Shown here: positions 47,001-57,541 of the stretch, piece after piece
Position numbering within the stretch: the stretch's first letter is position 1
Layout of the letters: each line of letters starts with the position of its first letter
From: Cyanodermella asteris
Lineage: Eukaryota; Ascomycota; Lecanoromycetes; Ostropales; Stictidaceae
Assembly (NCBI GenBank): GCA_900618795.1
Contig: UYJD01000014.1
Span: 62,001-126,000 of the forward strand
Direction of reading: 5' to 3'
Length of the DNA stretch: 64,000 bases
Notes under the pieces: generated by a model
The model's database searches: none
Seen by the model: the letters and a program-made list of their open reading frames with translations, nothing else
Told to the model about the DNA's origin: nothing
Position numbers and translations under genes: made by a program

Positions 47001-48309
47001 CCACCAAAAGGCTCGCAACATTGGCGGCTATATCAATTCGGCTAAGGTGATCTCGTGGTTGCTGCAGCAAACTTGCGAGGGCATCGAGTCTCTCACGCCA
47101 CTTTTCTACAGCCAAGGCAAGAATTATTGCGAACGAACTCAGGCGGAGATGGACAATCCATCTTTGCTCACTAGCAGAACACAGAGAGCCTCATATCTCG
47201 ATGTCCTAAGGCAGCCAGAGAGCCAAACGTTACGGCGGCTCTACGCACCTCGCAGCAAAAAGCAAGCTGAGACAGCTTTGAGAGGGCTCGGAACAAAATT
47301 GAACATCTTCATGCAAGAGCTTATCATCATGAAAAAGAATTTTGATGACCAAGGATCAGCGGTGCATTCAATGGCGCTTGAAGAGGTAGAGGTAGAGCGC
47401 GAGTATGCATATGAAGCCGAACAGGTCCGCGAGTCGGAGAAGCCCGTTCACTTCAAGCCTCTCGAATTCCAGGGACTCCATCAAAACTTCAAATCCTTCG
47501 TCAGGACTGGGCGACTTCCGATTCAGTCCACAGCAGCTGACCTTGCCTTCAGCGTACTCAAAAGGACCGGTCCTGGAAACAAGTACGGCATCAACTCAGC
47601 AGCTGTTTCATCCAGTCTGTTCGCTTCTGAAGAGTTCTCACGGACTGTGGAGGTGTTGAGCGGCCAGTCAGGAGATAACTTCCTGCGCCAGGCAAAATAC
47701 CTCCTCTACAGTCAGGTCAGCGATGTTGCTATCCTGGTATCGCCCGAAGAAGCAGAGCTCCTGCTGGAACTTCTGCGCAGATCCAAAGAGCCGATGGCTC
47801 ATCTGTTGACCTTTGCTGCTCCGGTCACCCGCCGCATGTTGATCTTCAACGACCTACAGTTCTTCAATTTTCCCGCACTACCATCGTCATGGTCCGCCCC
47901 CTTGTGGTTGAAGGTCGAGCTCGGCATCTTTGCCGGCAAGCTCTATTTCAGCTGGGATGAGTACGACAAGCTTTCCGAGCTTCTGGGTCTGCCAAACGCA
48001 AGCGCTGGTGCTGAAGATCCCGTCGCCATTTCTGCCAAACCAATCTCGCTAATACAGGATCTGCTTGACCTGAGAAGGAAAGGCCAGGACTTCTACAACA
48101 CTCCGATCGGCTACATCACTCAAGGCAAGAAGCTTGCACCCGACCACGCCTTTTTCACGCTCGAAGACCAGGTCAGTACGGACGAGGGCGCTAGCACCGA
48201 GGAGCACGACGAAGAGACAGCTGCCAGCGATGTCAGTGACGAGAAGGACGACGGTAAGGAGGATAATCAGGATTGGGAGCAGGATGATATGGATGGTCTC
48301 GATTACTAG
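38076..48309 (+). CDS. Giant DUF3638/DUF3645-family protein, one intron, one frame break, one gap
   Basis: Seen: exon 1, 38076-38428; a 51-nt intron, 38429-38479 (GTGAGC...ACAG); then coding to 48309. Near 39270-39310 the frame moves by one base (LELNNS to NGHTFFSVDGYKGK) without a plausible intron. Bases 43619-44227 are unknown (203 codons if the gap size is right), and an in-frame TGA at 44245 lies 18 bases past the gap. Allowing for one extra base, the total is 3,394 codons, near the family's usual 3,000+. Family text: DTTNPALITDIFIGIIETLG, WDCILWDKGSRIPWRR, HVLAWNYGRLDKFPSP (DUF6606-like N-terminal part). In the DUF3638 part are LLQLQMGQGKSLCIVPAAAA (Walker A-like) and NCRDILDESDHIL (Walker B-like). 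Then follow the DUF3645 part (EWGHPDVAILFTCLSFYYEG) and an acidic tail. Known: found widely in fungi, function not established. Inferred: an ATP-driven motor core. Confidence 0.9.
43619..44227. other. assembly gap (609 N)
   Basis: Run of undetermined bases inside the DUF3638 gene. 609 is a multiple of three, so the frames on both sides agree if the gap length is exact. Confidence 1.
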
Positions 48310-49381
48310 GCCTCGACCGAAGCGTAGCCAGTGTACGCTAAAGTCGTGGCGCAGATCGTGCTGCATCTACACCTGCAACATCTTTGCATTCAGCTGAATG
48401 TGTCCCTATATCGGTTGTGTTCCAGCTATCGGTGTTGGAGGGGTGGCGGTAGACCTGCACCAATACGAGGACTATTGGGCGCCGCTTTGCGGGTCGATCT
48501 ACTATCACCAATTTCCAATTACAGAAGCAGGGCGTTTTTGAGGCCTTGTTGAACTGTTTGTCGATGTACCCGTCTATGTTTGTGATGAGATAATTGCTGA
48601 GACACCCTTGCAGCTGAGCTTAATACGAAGGGGCAGGCGATGATACGCTCGCGGACGTTCACTGGTCAGTCATCGGTAGTAATGGCAGTGGTTAAGGACA
48701 TTCCGGTCGAAGGCGGTCTCAGCGCGAGTCGTGGAATGGTAGCAGTAGTGCAGGCAGGGCTATGGCTGATCCTAATTCGCAAGTTGTCCGCATTTTCACG
48801 ATGCAATTTCCATTCCTCGAGCACAAACGGAGAACCTGCGATACACAGAATTTCAATTGACCGTGTGCTCTCATTCAACCTGATCGAAATGTGTAAAACA
48901 CCTTTTCTCAGTGTCAGATGACCTTTCTTTGATGCGCTGCTAATATTATTTTTTACCACACCAGGACTCGCCACCACCAGCGAAAGAAACGGCACTTGCT
49001 TCCAGATGATTAAAGAGCGAAAGAATCTTGCCCACGATCACAACGGCCGTACGACCCAGTCGCCGTGCAAAGCCTGTACTTTTCTTTGTACCATCCGGAT
49101 TGGGGAAAAGCGTGGCTGGACCTCTCCAAGGTCCTTAATCGACTCTTTGTCCTTTCAGACGAGATGGCGTCGCCGTATATACTCAGACCACCGACCATTT
49201 CACATCAACAGTGCTCCATTCTCGTTCATGATACTTCAGCTTCTAACTGCTCCCATCTGTCGAACCGTGCTCTGTGAGTCGGTATTGTTCTTTCTTTCGC
49301 CGGAGGCCTGGATCGTGTGCAGACACATACTGAATCGCGCCTTTGATCGTGTTTACAGGCATTGAAAGCAGAGACAAAGCG
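48310..49381. other. intergenic region
   Basis: About 1.1 kb with no gene seen; the ATG of the next gene lies just after TTTACAG (49349-49355), which could be a splice acceptor of a 5' untranslated intron. Confidence 0.4.
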
Positions 49382-51428
49382 ATGCCTCCGAGCCCGAGAC
49401 CAAACCGAAAGGAAGCGATTGACCAAGCTGCAATCGCGGCGCGAGCTGGTACTGCTAGGTATCAACGCGCCTTGAGGAGGGGCCACGATCTGAACGCCTT
49501 CGAAACGCAGAGGATCCAGAATGAACAGCGCGAAGCACGTGAAGCTGGTATCCGTCGGGCACGCAAGAGAGCGCGGAGGTTGGGACTAAGAAGGGTCGAG
49601 AACACGTTTGATGAGGTCGCCCCGCTGTTTGTCGAGTACATCGAGGAGCAAGAGCGTATCCCGCAAGCCGTCGCAAATGACGACCAATGGAATCCATTAT
49701 CAGGAATGATCCACGAACAGTATGGCCGAGAAGATGTCAACTACGCCAGGAGCTTGACAAGGCCTTTGACGAAACGCTTGCGTGATCGATGGGCCACCCG
49801 GCCGATAGAAGTGGTCTACGTCAAGTACACAAGGCAGGATATTACCAGATTCTTGCATCTGGCCGATGCCAAATTTGCATCTCTGCGGCAATCGATACGC
49901 GTCGCGGTCTTTTACATGCCGTGTACCAATAAGGATGGCGACGAGACCCCACAGTTCGTACCGGGAAGGAAGGAAGAGCGGAATCTTGCTAGAGATTACG
50001 AAGCCGTCCTCGCCACAGTTCTGCCCGAATTTCCGGGTCTCAAGAGTGTCTGGATCGTTGGCTGCGGCAGCGCCGCCAAGGGTGAGAAGGAAAGAACAAC
50101 GGGAGAGCTTTTCCGTCTACAGCAATATCCAGGTAAATCCTCGCCAGAGGCCAATATGGCGTGGCAAGCAATTCAGGATCAAGGGTGGGGGAAGGCGCGA
50201 TACAATGATGATGCCTACCACCAGACACTCGTGGTCTTGAAGAACGGTTTTCGAAACAATTTTCTGCAGGCCTGGCTGGAACGAATTCAAGACAGGGCTT
50301 ATCTTCCGGTAAAGGTCAGCATTGCCTTTGATAGCAACGTGCAGCGCAGACCCGAGTGGTGGCAGGCGTTCTATCAAAAGTACGCGGATGACCTGCGGGA
50401 GAGGGAAGCACGCATCTACGACTGTTTCTTCTACACACGAACGCCGAAACGCATGCAGCACAGCCCACATGATCGGAAAGTTTGGAAGAAAATCTGCAAT
50501 GTCGATCGCAGCGTGACAACGCTCAATTTCTTCCGAAGGGGAACGAATTTCGAGTTTGCTCTCACGGGAAGGCCTGATGCGCTTCTTGAAATCCGACCGT
50601 TCATCCTTCGGGTTGATTTCCCTCCAGAAGGGCCAGCTTCCAAAGGATACGATCTCCCAAATGTGGATGATTCCGATCATGATGATCGAGCTTACCTTCT
50701 GCCACCACGCTGCGGTATAATGATGGAGGCACTGAACCTGAACAATGTCACTGTCGACGCACTCGCGCTACTTCGACTCATGGCAGGGTTGGAGAACGAC
50801 AAGCTCACGAGCGTCGTCATGTCGAACGTTGTCATCACCCACAACAAGACGGACTACGCCTACAAGAATTTCTTCCGCGCACTCATGCTCTGCCCGAACC
50901 TGCAAGAACTCGATCTCGAACAGCTCAGATACGCAGAGCACACGCTGCTGGAATTCGACGAGATGGAGCCTCCTCTGGCCACGCGATACACGGAGGATAG
51001 AGAGGCGCTTCAGGAGCTGATCGACTTCGTACAAGCCAACAGGACGAGAGCAGGAATGACGAATCCATCTATCGCGGCTTTGACGCCCATTTCGGAGATC
51101 CTGCTTCAATTTCCTGAACAGTTGCACACCCTTCACCATCGGCATGATTGGGTGCCTACTTGGAAACAGTACCTGCACATACCTTTTGGGCCGTATGTAT
51201 CAGGTAACCCGCCACCTGGACCACCACCTGGACCACCACCTGGGACCGCCACCTGGACCGCCACCCGGTGGGCCACCCGCTAACCCACCACGATATCCAG
51301 CACGAAATCCATGGCCCTGGACTTTGCCACTTCCCAATCTGAACGACTATGAAACTAACCGGAGCCCCGAAATGCATTTTGATCCTGAGAATGGCTGGGA
51401 TGACGGGAGACCTAGTCGACGTACCTAG
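49382..51428 (+). CDS. Hypothetical protein with Arg-rich start and Pro/Gly tail, one frame break
   Basis: Seen: ATG at 49382 (MPPSPRPNRKEAIDQAAIAA), a very basic helical start (REAREAGIRRARKRARRLGL), a long globular middle with VEVVYVKYTRQDITRFLH-like text (IEVVYVKYTRQDITRFL), LPEFPGLKSVWIVGCGS and, towards the end, leucine-rich-type text (MMEALNLNNVTVDALALLRL; CPNLQELDLEQL), reminiscent of fungal F-box/LRR-like proteins though no F-box is visible. At 51210-51260 a CCACCTGGA repeat codes PPPGPPPG; one copy reads CCTGGGACC, and the extra G sends the frame to an early stop at 51281-51283. Ignoring it, the repeat and a tail (NPWPWTLPLPNLNDYETNRS) run to 51428, making 681 residues with an exact frame. 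Function unknown. Confidence 0.7.
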
Positions 51429-52656
51429 TTATACATTTACTTCGACAAATGATTCAATACAGTAATCGACAACCTTACTGGAAAAATTCATTTTCCTTTT
51501 CATTCAGATAACTTTTCATGATGGACAGTGATACACCGCGCTAGAATTCGACATTCAAGAGTCGAACTCGGTAGGCGAGGCCAGGCGACATAAGTCATGG
51601 TTCGTTCTGAAACAAGCTTAGCGTGGCACAAACAGCGGGACCAGGGGCGCTCACCCGCTGTGAGAGCCTCTATCGCCGCTCTTCTCAGTGGGCCCCGGGC
51701 GAACAGTCCAGGTGATCCACCAAGACAATGCACCATGACTTATGTCGCCCGGCCTTAGACTCCAGCTTGCACGAAGACCTATGCATTAGTCAGCAAACTC
51801 CATCCGTAAGCGAAGAGATCAGCCCAGCACTGGGTTACAAAAGTCGCACTGAAACCCTGTAGTATGACAGCCCTTATGAACAACGTTGTTTCGTTCCGGC
51901 TAAACTAAGATTCGACCGATTGACCGCCGTGTTCCAAAACGCATCAACCAAGGCCCTATCAAATCGTCCAACAAGTCCAGCCGTATCAACGGCAGCACGC
52001 CTACCGATTGGGCCCGGAAAATGGCCCTGAGAACGGGTCCAGCAAAAGGGTCCCTAACATCGGAATGCCCGGTTGGTTCCGTTCCTTTCCACGTTCCTGT
52101 CTATCAAAGGCACGACACATGATCGACCCGTCATTCGCCGGAAGTGGCTTCCCATGCACGTGCTTTTACGGTGAGTGGATTTGCGCTCCTGATGATGACA
52201 GCAACCGCAAGGCGAGTTTTCATGCCAAAATTTGCTCGATTTCCGATAGCATACTGCTGGACTTGAACGCCGTAGTCGGCGATGGCAATGATGAAACCTG
52301 TTCTGTCGACTGTCGTGAAACCGGCCGAGCGTGTTAAGCTTCTCAGGGTCTTTGGTTCAATGCCAGCTGGCGTCGAGGTCCATTGGCCGGCCAGCCCCGT
52401 TCGGCCTTAACTTATTCTCTATCTTGCTCACGTTGCATCCAGCCCTTTCTTGTAAAGGCATACTTTGATCTTGTCTAGTCCTCTTACGGGTCCTCCCGGA
52501 GTGTCATTTCACCGGTCTCGACCGCCTCTTTGCTTGTCAGCCTTGTATCACACCGTCTTTGTAAAGTATCTCGCACCTCCGACCATCATCTTTCTTTGTT
52601 ACAACCGAACCCCAAATTAGGAACACTCTTTGGCCTTCGATCTGACAGTGTGTACC
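51429..52656. other. intergenic region with inverted-repeat element
   Basis: Holds the MITE-like element (51579-51754); otherwise no gene. The stretch just before 52657 is C/T-rich leader-like sequence. Confidence 0.45.
51579..51754. mobile_element. MITE-like element with 23-bp terminal inverted repeats
   Basis: Left arm 51579-51601 and right arm 51732-51754 are reverse complements at 22 of 23 positions (core GGCGACATAAGTCATGGT), enclosing 130 bp with no coding capacity. TA dinucleotides lie just outside (51572-51573 and 51756-51757), which would fit a TA-targeting (Tc1/mariner-type) origin, though the left one is five bases further out. Class unproven. Confidence 0.5.
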
Positions 52657-54009
52657 ATGGCCATCTCGAGTCCCGCTTCCAGGCTACCGATAGAGATATG
52701 GGATATCATTTGCGAATACCTTCATGTGCCAGGAACGGGTCCCCATCCTCGGCACGGCTCTCCTTCAGCCTCATGGGGAGGTCAGCGCGATCTCAAAAGT
52801 GTACGTTTGATCAATCGGGCTGCGTGTAAAAGTGCGTCGTGTCGGGTGTTTCGCAGTATTGGACAGAAGCATTCCCAAAATGGTGTGCGCGCCCTAAGCC
52901 AGCTTGCACAAAGTCAATATGCATCATCTGTTCGAGCTTTGTCGCTGGACCTGGAAGACGACCTGGCATGGAGCCACTCCTTCGACAGTGACGTCTTCAG
53001 CTCGGTAGAGCAGATCGGACCGGTCTTAGCTCAGTTCCCCAAGCTCAAAACTCTTTGGGTCGTAAAGTACCCGTTGTCGCAGAGCCCCGAAGGTCGATGC
53101 GACTGGTCCGGCATCCGCTCGAAGAGGTCAAGCAAGCTCGCATCGAAATGGATTGAGACCACCAAAATTGTCGGAGCGACTGAATTGGAGCAACTGAACT
53201 TAGTTTTTGACACCATGGGCCGAATGAAGGAGTATTCCAACCAGCTGAAACAAGCATACCCCGAAGGTTGTCCCGAAAGCTGGTTCCAGGCTGTCATGCT
53301 CGAAGAGACAACAGCACGACTCAAGGACCGCCAAGCACACAATACCCGGTCAATCCTTAGCGTTATGCCACTGAACGGAACTCAAAACACCCGATTGGAG
53401 ATCGTAGGTTCCGCCGGTTGTGCCGGCGAGTACCAATCATACCGCCTGCTACAGTACATCCCAACTAGGCCACATCTCGAATCGCTACACCTTTCGAGTG
53501 TCGACCTCGATGGCAACTCCCTCGAGCGCATATTGCTGTCCAACGCGTCCACATTGAAGTCAATCGAACTGTTTGGAGTCACACTACGAACCACATACTG
53601 GTCAGACATATTCGTGACCATCACTGAATGCTGCACAGAGCTCAAGAACTTGGAAGTCGGGTGCCTGGGTTATCTCCTGCCCGTCAGCGCTATTCTTGGC
53701 AAGATGTCAAAGGAGTACAGGGATACAGCCATTTCTGCCGATACCGGTGCGTTGACCTTCCTCCTTCAGACTGTCGCCGCCAGGAGGTGGGAGGACAGAA
53801 TGCCACCAAATACACCGAACTTGCTAAGAAGTGCCTGCGGCGCAAAGTCGAAGATCACTGATCCAAGCCGGGAGTACTTGACGGCTATGAATGGGATCGA
53901 GGATAGGCAAAGCGGAAGGGAGCCGGTCCCAGATCAGGATCCTGTGGCGGTCACCAACGAAGCATGGGAGGATATGCTGTGGCTACAGGCACAACTGTGG
54001 AAGGGATGA
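52657..54009 (+). CDS. F-box protein
   Basis: Frame from the ATG at 52657 in a strong context (ACCATGG), 450 residues. Seen: the N-terminal F-box-like segment ASRLPIEIWDIICEYLHVP followed by KSVRLINRAACKSASCRVF, the typical second half (L..VxRxx...A). The rest shows leucine-rich-type strands (FPKLKTLWVVKYPL, LESLHLSSVDLDGNSLERIL, LKSIELFGVTLR, CTELKNLEVGCLGYLLP) that may form an irregular LRR fold. Known: F-box proteins bind Skp1 and bring substrates to SCF ubiquitin ligases; fungal genomes hold many orphan ones. Substrate unknown. No intron needed. Confidence 0.75.
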   Translation: MAISSPASRLPIEIWDIICEYLHVPGTGPHPRHGSPSASWGGQRDLKSVRLINRAACKSASCRVFRSIGQKHSQNGVRALSQLAQSQYASSVRALSLDLEDDLAWSHSFDSDVFSSVEQIGPVLAQFPKLKTLWVVKYPLSQSPEGRCDWSGIRSKRSSKLASKWIETTKIVGATELEQLNLVFDTMGRMKEYSNQLKQAYPEGCPESWFQAVMLEETTARLKDRQAHNTRSILSVMPLNGTQNTRLEIVGSAGCAGEYQSYRLLQYIPTRPHLESLHLSSVDLDGNSLERILLSNASTLKSIELFGVTLRTTYWSDIFVTITECCTELKNLEVGCLGYLLPVSAILGKMSKEYRDTAISADTGALTFLLQTVAARRWEDRMPPNTPNLLRSACGAKSKITDPSREYLTAMNGIEDRQSGREPVPDQDPVAVTNEAWEDMLWLQAQLWKG

Positions 54010-54845
54010 TAGTTTTCTTCTGATGGCGTTGAGCGAGCGAGGAGTTTGGGATAGGTCATAGACGATATATTGATACACTGCACTGGTTCAATCTTACTGA
54101 AAGTCAAACAAGATACAAAGATTAGTCAAAATAAAGCCACAGGAACAGTGCGATGCTCCGGCGAGGGGCTCTGTGCCCTAGTTCCGTGGCCTGGTCAGTC
54201 TCTGCATCGTCAGACCAACGCTAGGAGATGTCCGATCAGATTTGCATTAGTGGATCCACTCACGGGTCGTCTGGGAGCTATCTAGAGAGGCGGGGACAAC
54301 TATCGTCAGCCTGGTGTCGAATGCACTTGCACGAAGTTGCTGGTCAGCAAACTTCAAACCCCGCTGCGGATTCGTGAACCGACCACCATATACGAATATG
54401 CAATATTTAGTCCACTCGAATGTGTTACAGGCAGCGTCGAGCCGTCAAGATGGTCACTCTATTGAATTTATCGTTGACGTAGTTCGCAAGGGCAAGCCGT
54501 TTCTAGAAGGATTCGAGAAGGACAAACCCCGCACATGGCCCATTTGAGGCGTACAACTTCTCCACACTCGCCATACTAGATCGAGCCACGTCCGTTTCAC
54601 CTCCAATCAATTCTACAAATGTTCACTCCTGCATATTAGAGGCATGAGACTGGTCAATAACCGCTGCACGGTGGCTGGAAAGCCAGTACGCCACTTCAAG
54701 GTCGATCGACCCGAGTTCGGTCTTGATGGCGACGGTATTTTCTTGGCTACCAAGTCTTGAAGCTGTTTATAATCATACCAATGCCACTATCCATGGACCA
54801 TTTCTCTTTGGACCGCTTTCGAGCCTTGACCTGGCATTCTGCACC
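54010..54845. other. intergenic region
   Basis: Upstream region of the glucoamylase gene; no gene seen. Confidence 0.4.
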
Positions 54846-56692
54846 ATGCCGTCCGTCCGCCAAATCCTGTCGGCGGTATTGCTGGCAAGCCCGTCGCTAA
54901 GCTCACCGCTCGACAGCAGGGATCTGAATTCCTTCGTGACGAACGAAAAGGCGACCGCTCTGCAGGGACCCCTGAACAACATCGGTCCAGATGGCAAGCT
55001 TGCTCAAGGTGCCGCCAGCGGCGTTGTCATCGCTTCGCCGTCTACCGTCAACCCGGACTACCTGTATACATGGACGCGGGACTCTGCTCTGACCATGAAG
55101 ACCATTGTCGACGAGTTCATTGCAGGTAACAAGGGACTGGAGCCGACGATTAAGAACTATGTCAAGGCGAACGCTGTGCTGCAGACGCTCACTAATCCGT
55201 CCGGCAATTTCCTGAGCGGAGCTGGCCTGGGTGAGCCGAAGTTCTTGATCAGTTTGGCGCGGTTCAATGGAGCGTGGGGAAGGCCGCAGCGGGATGGGCC
55301 AGCGTTGCGAGCCATTGCGTTGATGTAAGCCCTGCAAAATCAGCAAGATTCTCTCTGAACTGACCAGATGGTAGGACGTACTCCGAGTATCTGATCGGCA
55401 CTGGTCAATACGATACAGCCAAGAAGGCCATCTGGCCAGTCATCGCGAACGACCTTGCATATGTCGGCCAATACTGGAACCAGTCAGGATTCAACCTGTG
55501 GGAGGAAGTCTACGGCTCATCCTTCTTCACCATTCAAAACCAGCACAGGGCTCTTGTTCAAGGACACGAGCTTGCCACCGTGCTGGGTCAGAAATGCGAT
55601 GCCTGCGTGAGTCAAGCACCCGAGGTCCTCTGCTTCCTGCAAAGCTTCTGGAATGGGTCGACGATCATTTCGAATATCAATACCAACACTATGCGGTCGG
55701 GTGCCGATGCCAACTCGCTTCTCGGTGCGATCTCCACTTTCGATATTGCAGGAAGCTGCGCCGATGGGACGTTCCAGCCCTGCAGTAGCAAGGTCCTTGC
55801 AAGCCACAAAGTTTTAGTCGACAGCTTCCGTGGAATATACGGAATCAATGCTAACCGCAAGGCGGGCTCCGCAGCTGCGATCGGACAATACGCTGAAGAT
55901 GTTTACTACAACGGCAACCCCTGGTATCTGTGCACACTCTCAGCTGCAGAGGTGCTGTACGATGCCATTGGGCAGTGGAAGTTCCAAGGCCGAATCGTCG
56001 TTGACAGCATCAGTCAGGCATTCTTCAAAGACCTGTACCCTTCAGTCAAGGCGCAGCCTTATTGGATCGGTACGCCAGAGTTCAACAAGATTATCAGCGC
56101 TGTCCAAACTTACGCAGACGGTTTCGTGAGTGTCATTCAGCAATACACACCCACAAACGGCAGCCTCAGCTAACAGTTCGACCGCCGAACCGGCCAACCT
56201 CTCTCCGCCTACGACCTCACCTGGTCCTGCGCATCGTTCGTCACAATGTCAGCCCGTCGCCGCGGCCAATACCCTCTCTCCTGGCTCAGCCGCCTCGCAA
56301 AACCGTCTCCCACCAAATGCTCCCCCTCCTTCGCCAACGGCACCTACCTCCCCGCCACAGCCGCGGGCGCACCGCAAGTTAGCCAACTCTGCCAGAACAA
56401 CATCATCTTCGAAGTCAACGCCAGCACGTACTATGGCGAGAACATATATTTGCAGGGCAACACGACCGATCTGGGGACCTGGCAGCCGGCAAATGCGCTG
56501 GGCATGTCGGCGTCAAATTATACGAGTCAGCGCCATGAGTGGTATCTTGAGGTGCAGTTGCCGGCTGGTACGGCGGTCAGTTATAATTATTTCAAAGAAT
56601 ATACAGCAGGAACGGATCAGGCTTCCTATAGCAATTTTACCATGTTAAGCAAATCTTTGCGTCTAACGCTTTCAGCATTCTTCAATGGGTAA
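54846..56692 (+). pseudogene. glucoamylase (GH15 + CBM20) with premature stop, probably broken
   Basis: Seen: exon 1, 54846-55324, with a signal peptide (MPSVRQILSAVLLASPSLSS) and GH15 text (SGVVIASPSTVNPDYLYTWT; WGRPQRDGPALRA). A 50-nt intron (55325-55374, GTAAGC...GGTAG) is followed by exon 2 with LWEEVYGSSFFTIQNQHRAL (general-acid region) and YAEDVYYNGNPWYLC (general-base region). A TAA at 56171-56173 falls in the conserved NGSLSxQFDR just before the last catalytic-domain helix. The frame stays open after it through PLSAYDLTWSC, a Ser/Pro linker and CBM20 text (YYGENIYLQGNTTDLGTWQP; WYLEVQLPAGTAVSYNYF), but the CBM20 end is replaced by unrelated, A/T-rich sequence to the stop at 56692. The segment after GLGEPKF also differs from the family. 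Known: releases glucose from starch ends; CBM20 binds starch. Inferred: at best a CBM-less, truncated enzyme. Confidence 0.85.
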
Positions 56693-57541
56693 CATCATTT
56701 CTGAGGTTGAATGGGACTGACATAAGGGTGGAGAATGATGCGAGGCTCAAAAGTTCGCTTCACGAGGTCATGAAGACTTGCGCCGGCCGCATCGAGTAAG
56801 GAATACGAAGTACGGGAATCACCAGCCTCAAAACCTCCGGCGGACGCATAAAATTGTGGCGGTGCCTGCGGATCGCATCGCGTGGGAGTGATGATCTCGA
56901 CTTTAGTCACCACAAGCAGGCCGCCTTTGCCGATGAGCCTCTTGATCCTGACTCCACAATGGCAAAAATACCCTTGTCACTTCGGTACTCGATGCGATGG
57001 AAGGAATGCGTCTCCACTTGAAGCATTAATTTTGGGATGAAATTATGCCGTGCTCCGACCGGATGACAGAAACCGGAGGCTTTGAAACGGCCAGAGTCTT
57101 GGGGGCTACGTCATACAAAGGAGTTTCGACAAGTGAACTCGAGCGATGCAGGCCCGAGTACAGAATAGCAACCCAAATTCAAGTTCTTCTATGAACCTTA
57201 AGGCACCCAAATCAGAAGTGGCTTAATCATACGTACGTGGCAGGGCCCAAGTACAGCCGTCTCGTCCCAGCGCCGGCCACCGATCTCAGCAACGATTTCC
57301 AGCCGTTTTCACGTCCGGTGCGCGATGGCTGGTGGAGCCCAGTCAGCCCACTGCCACATACAAACATATTAGGCCCCATTTATTCCTCAGCCTCTCAGCT
57401 TCACCTTCTCACTTGTTCTAAGCTTCCTTCCCTTGCTTCCCTTGCTTAGATAGCTTGCTCGCGTGTTCTGTTTCTCTCTTTCTCAGCGTAGCATTCTCGC
57501 CTGTACCTGCTTGGCGTTGTTTGTTTTGGACACACGACCTC
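56693..57541. other. intergenic region
   Basis: 3' flank of the glucoamylase and promoter of the phospholipase B gene, with a pyrimidine-rich leader at about 57400-57540. No gene seen. Confidence 0.4.
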
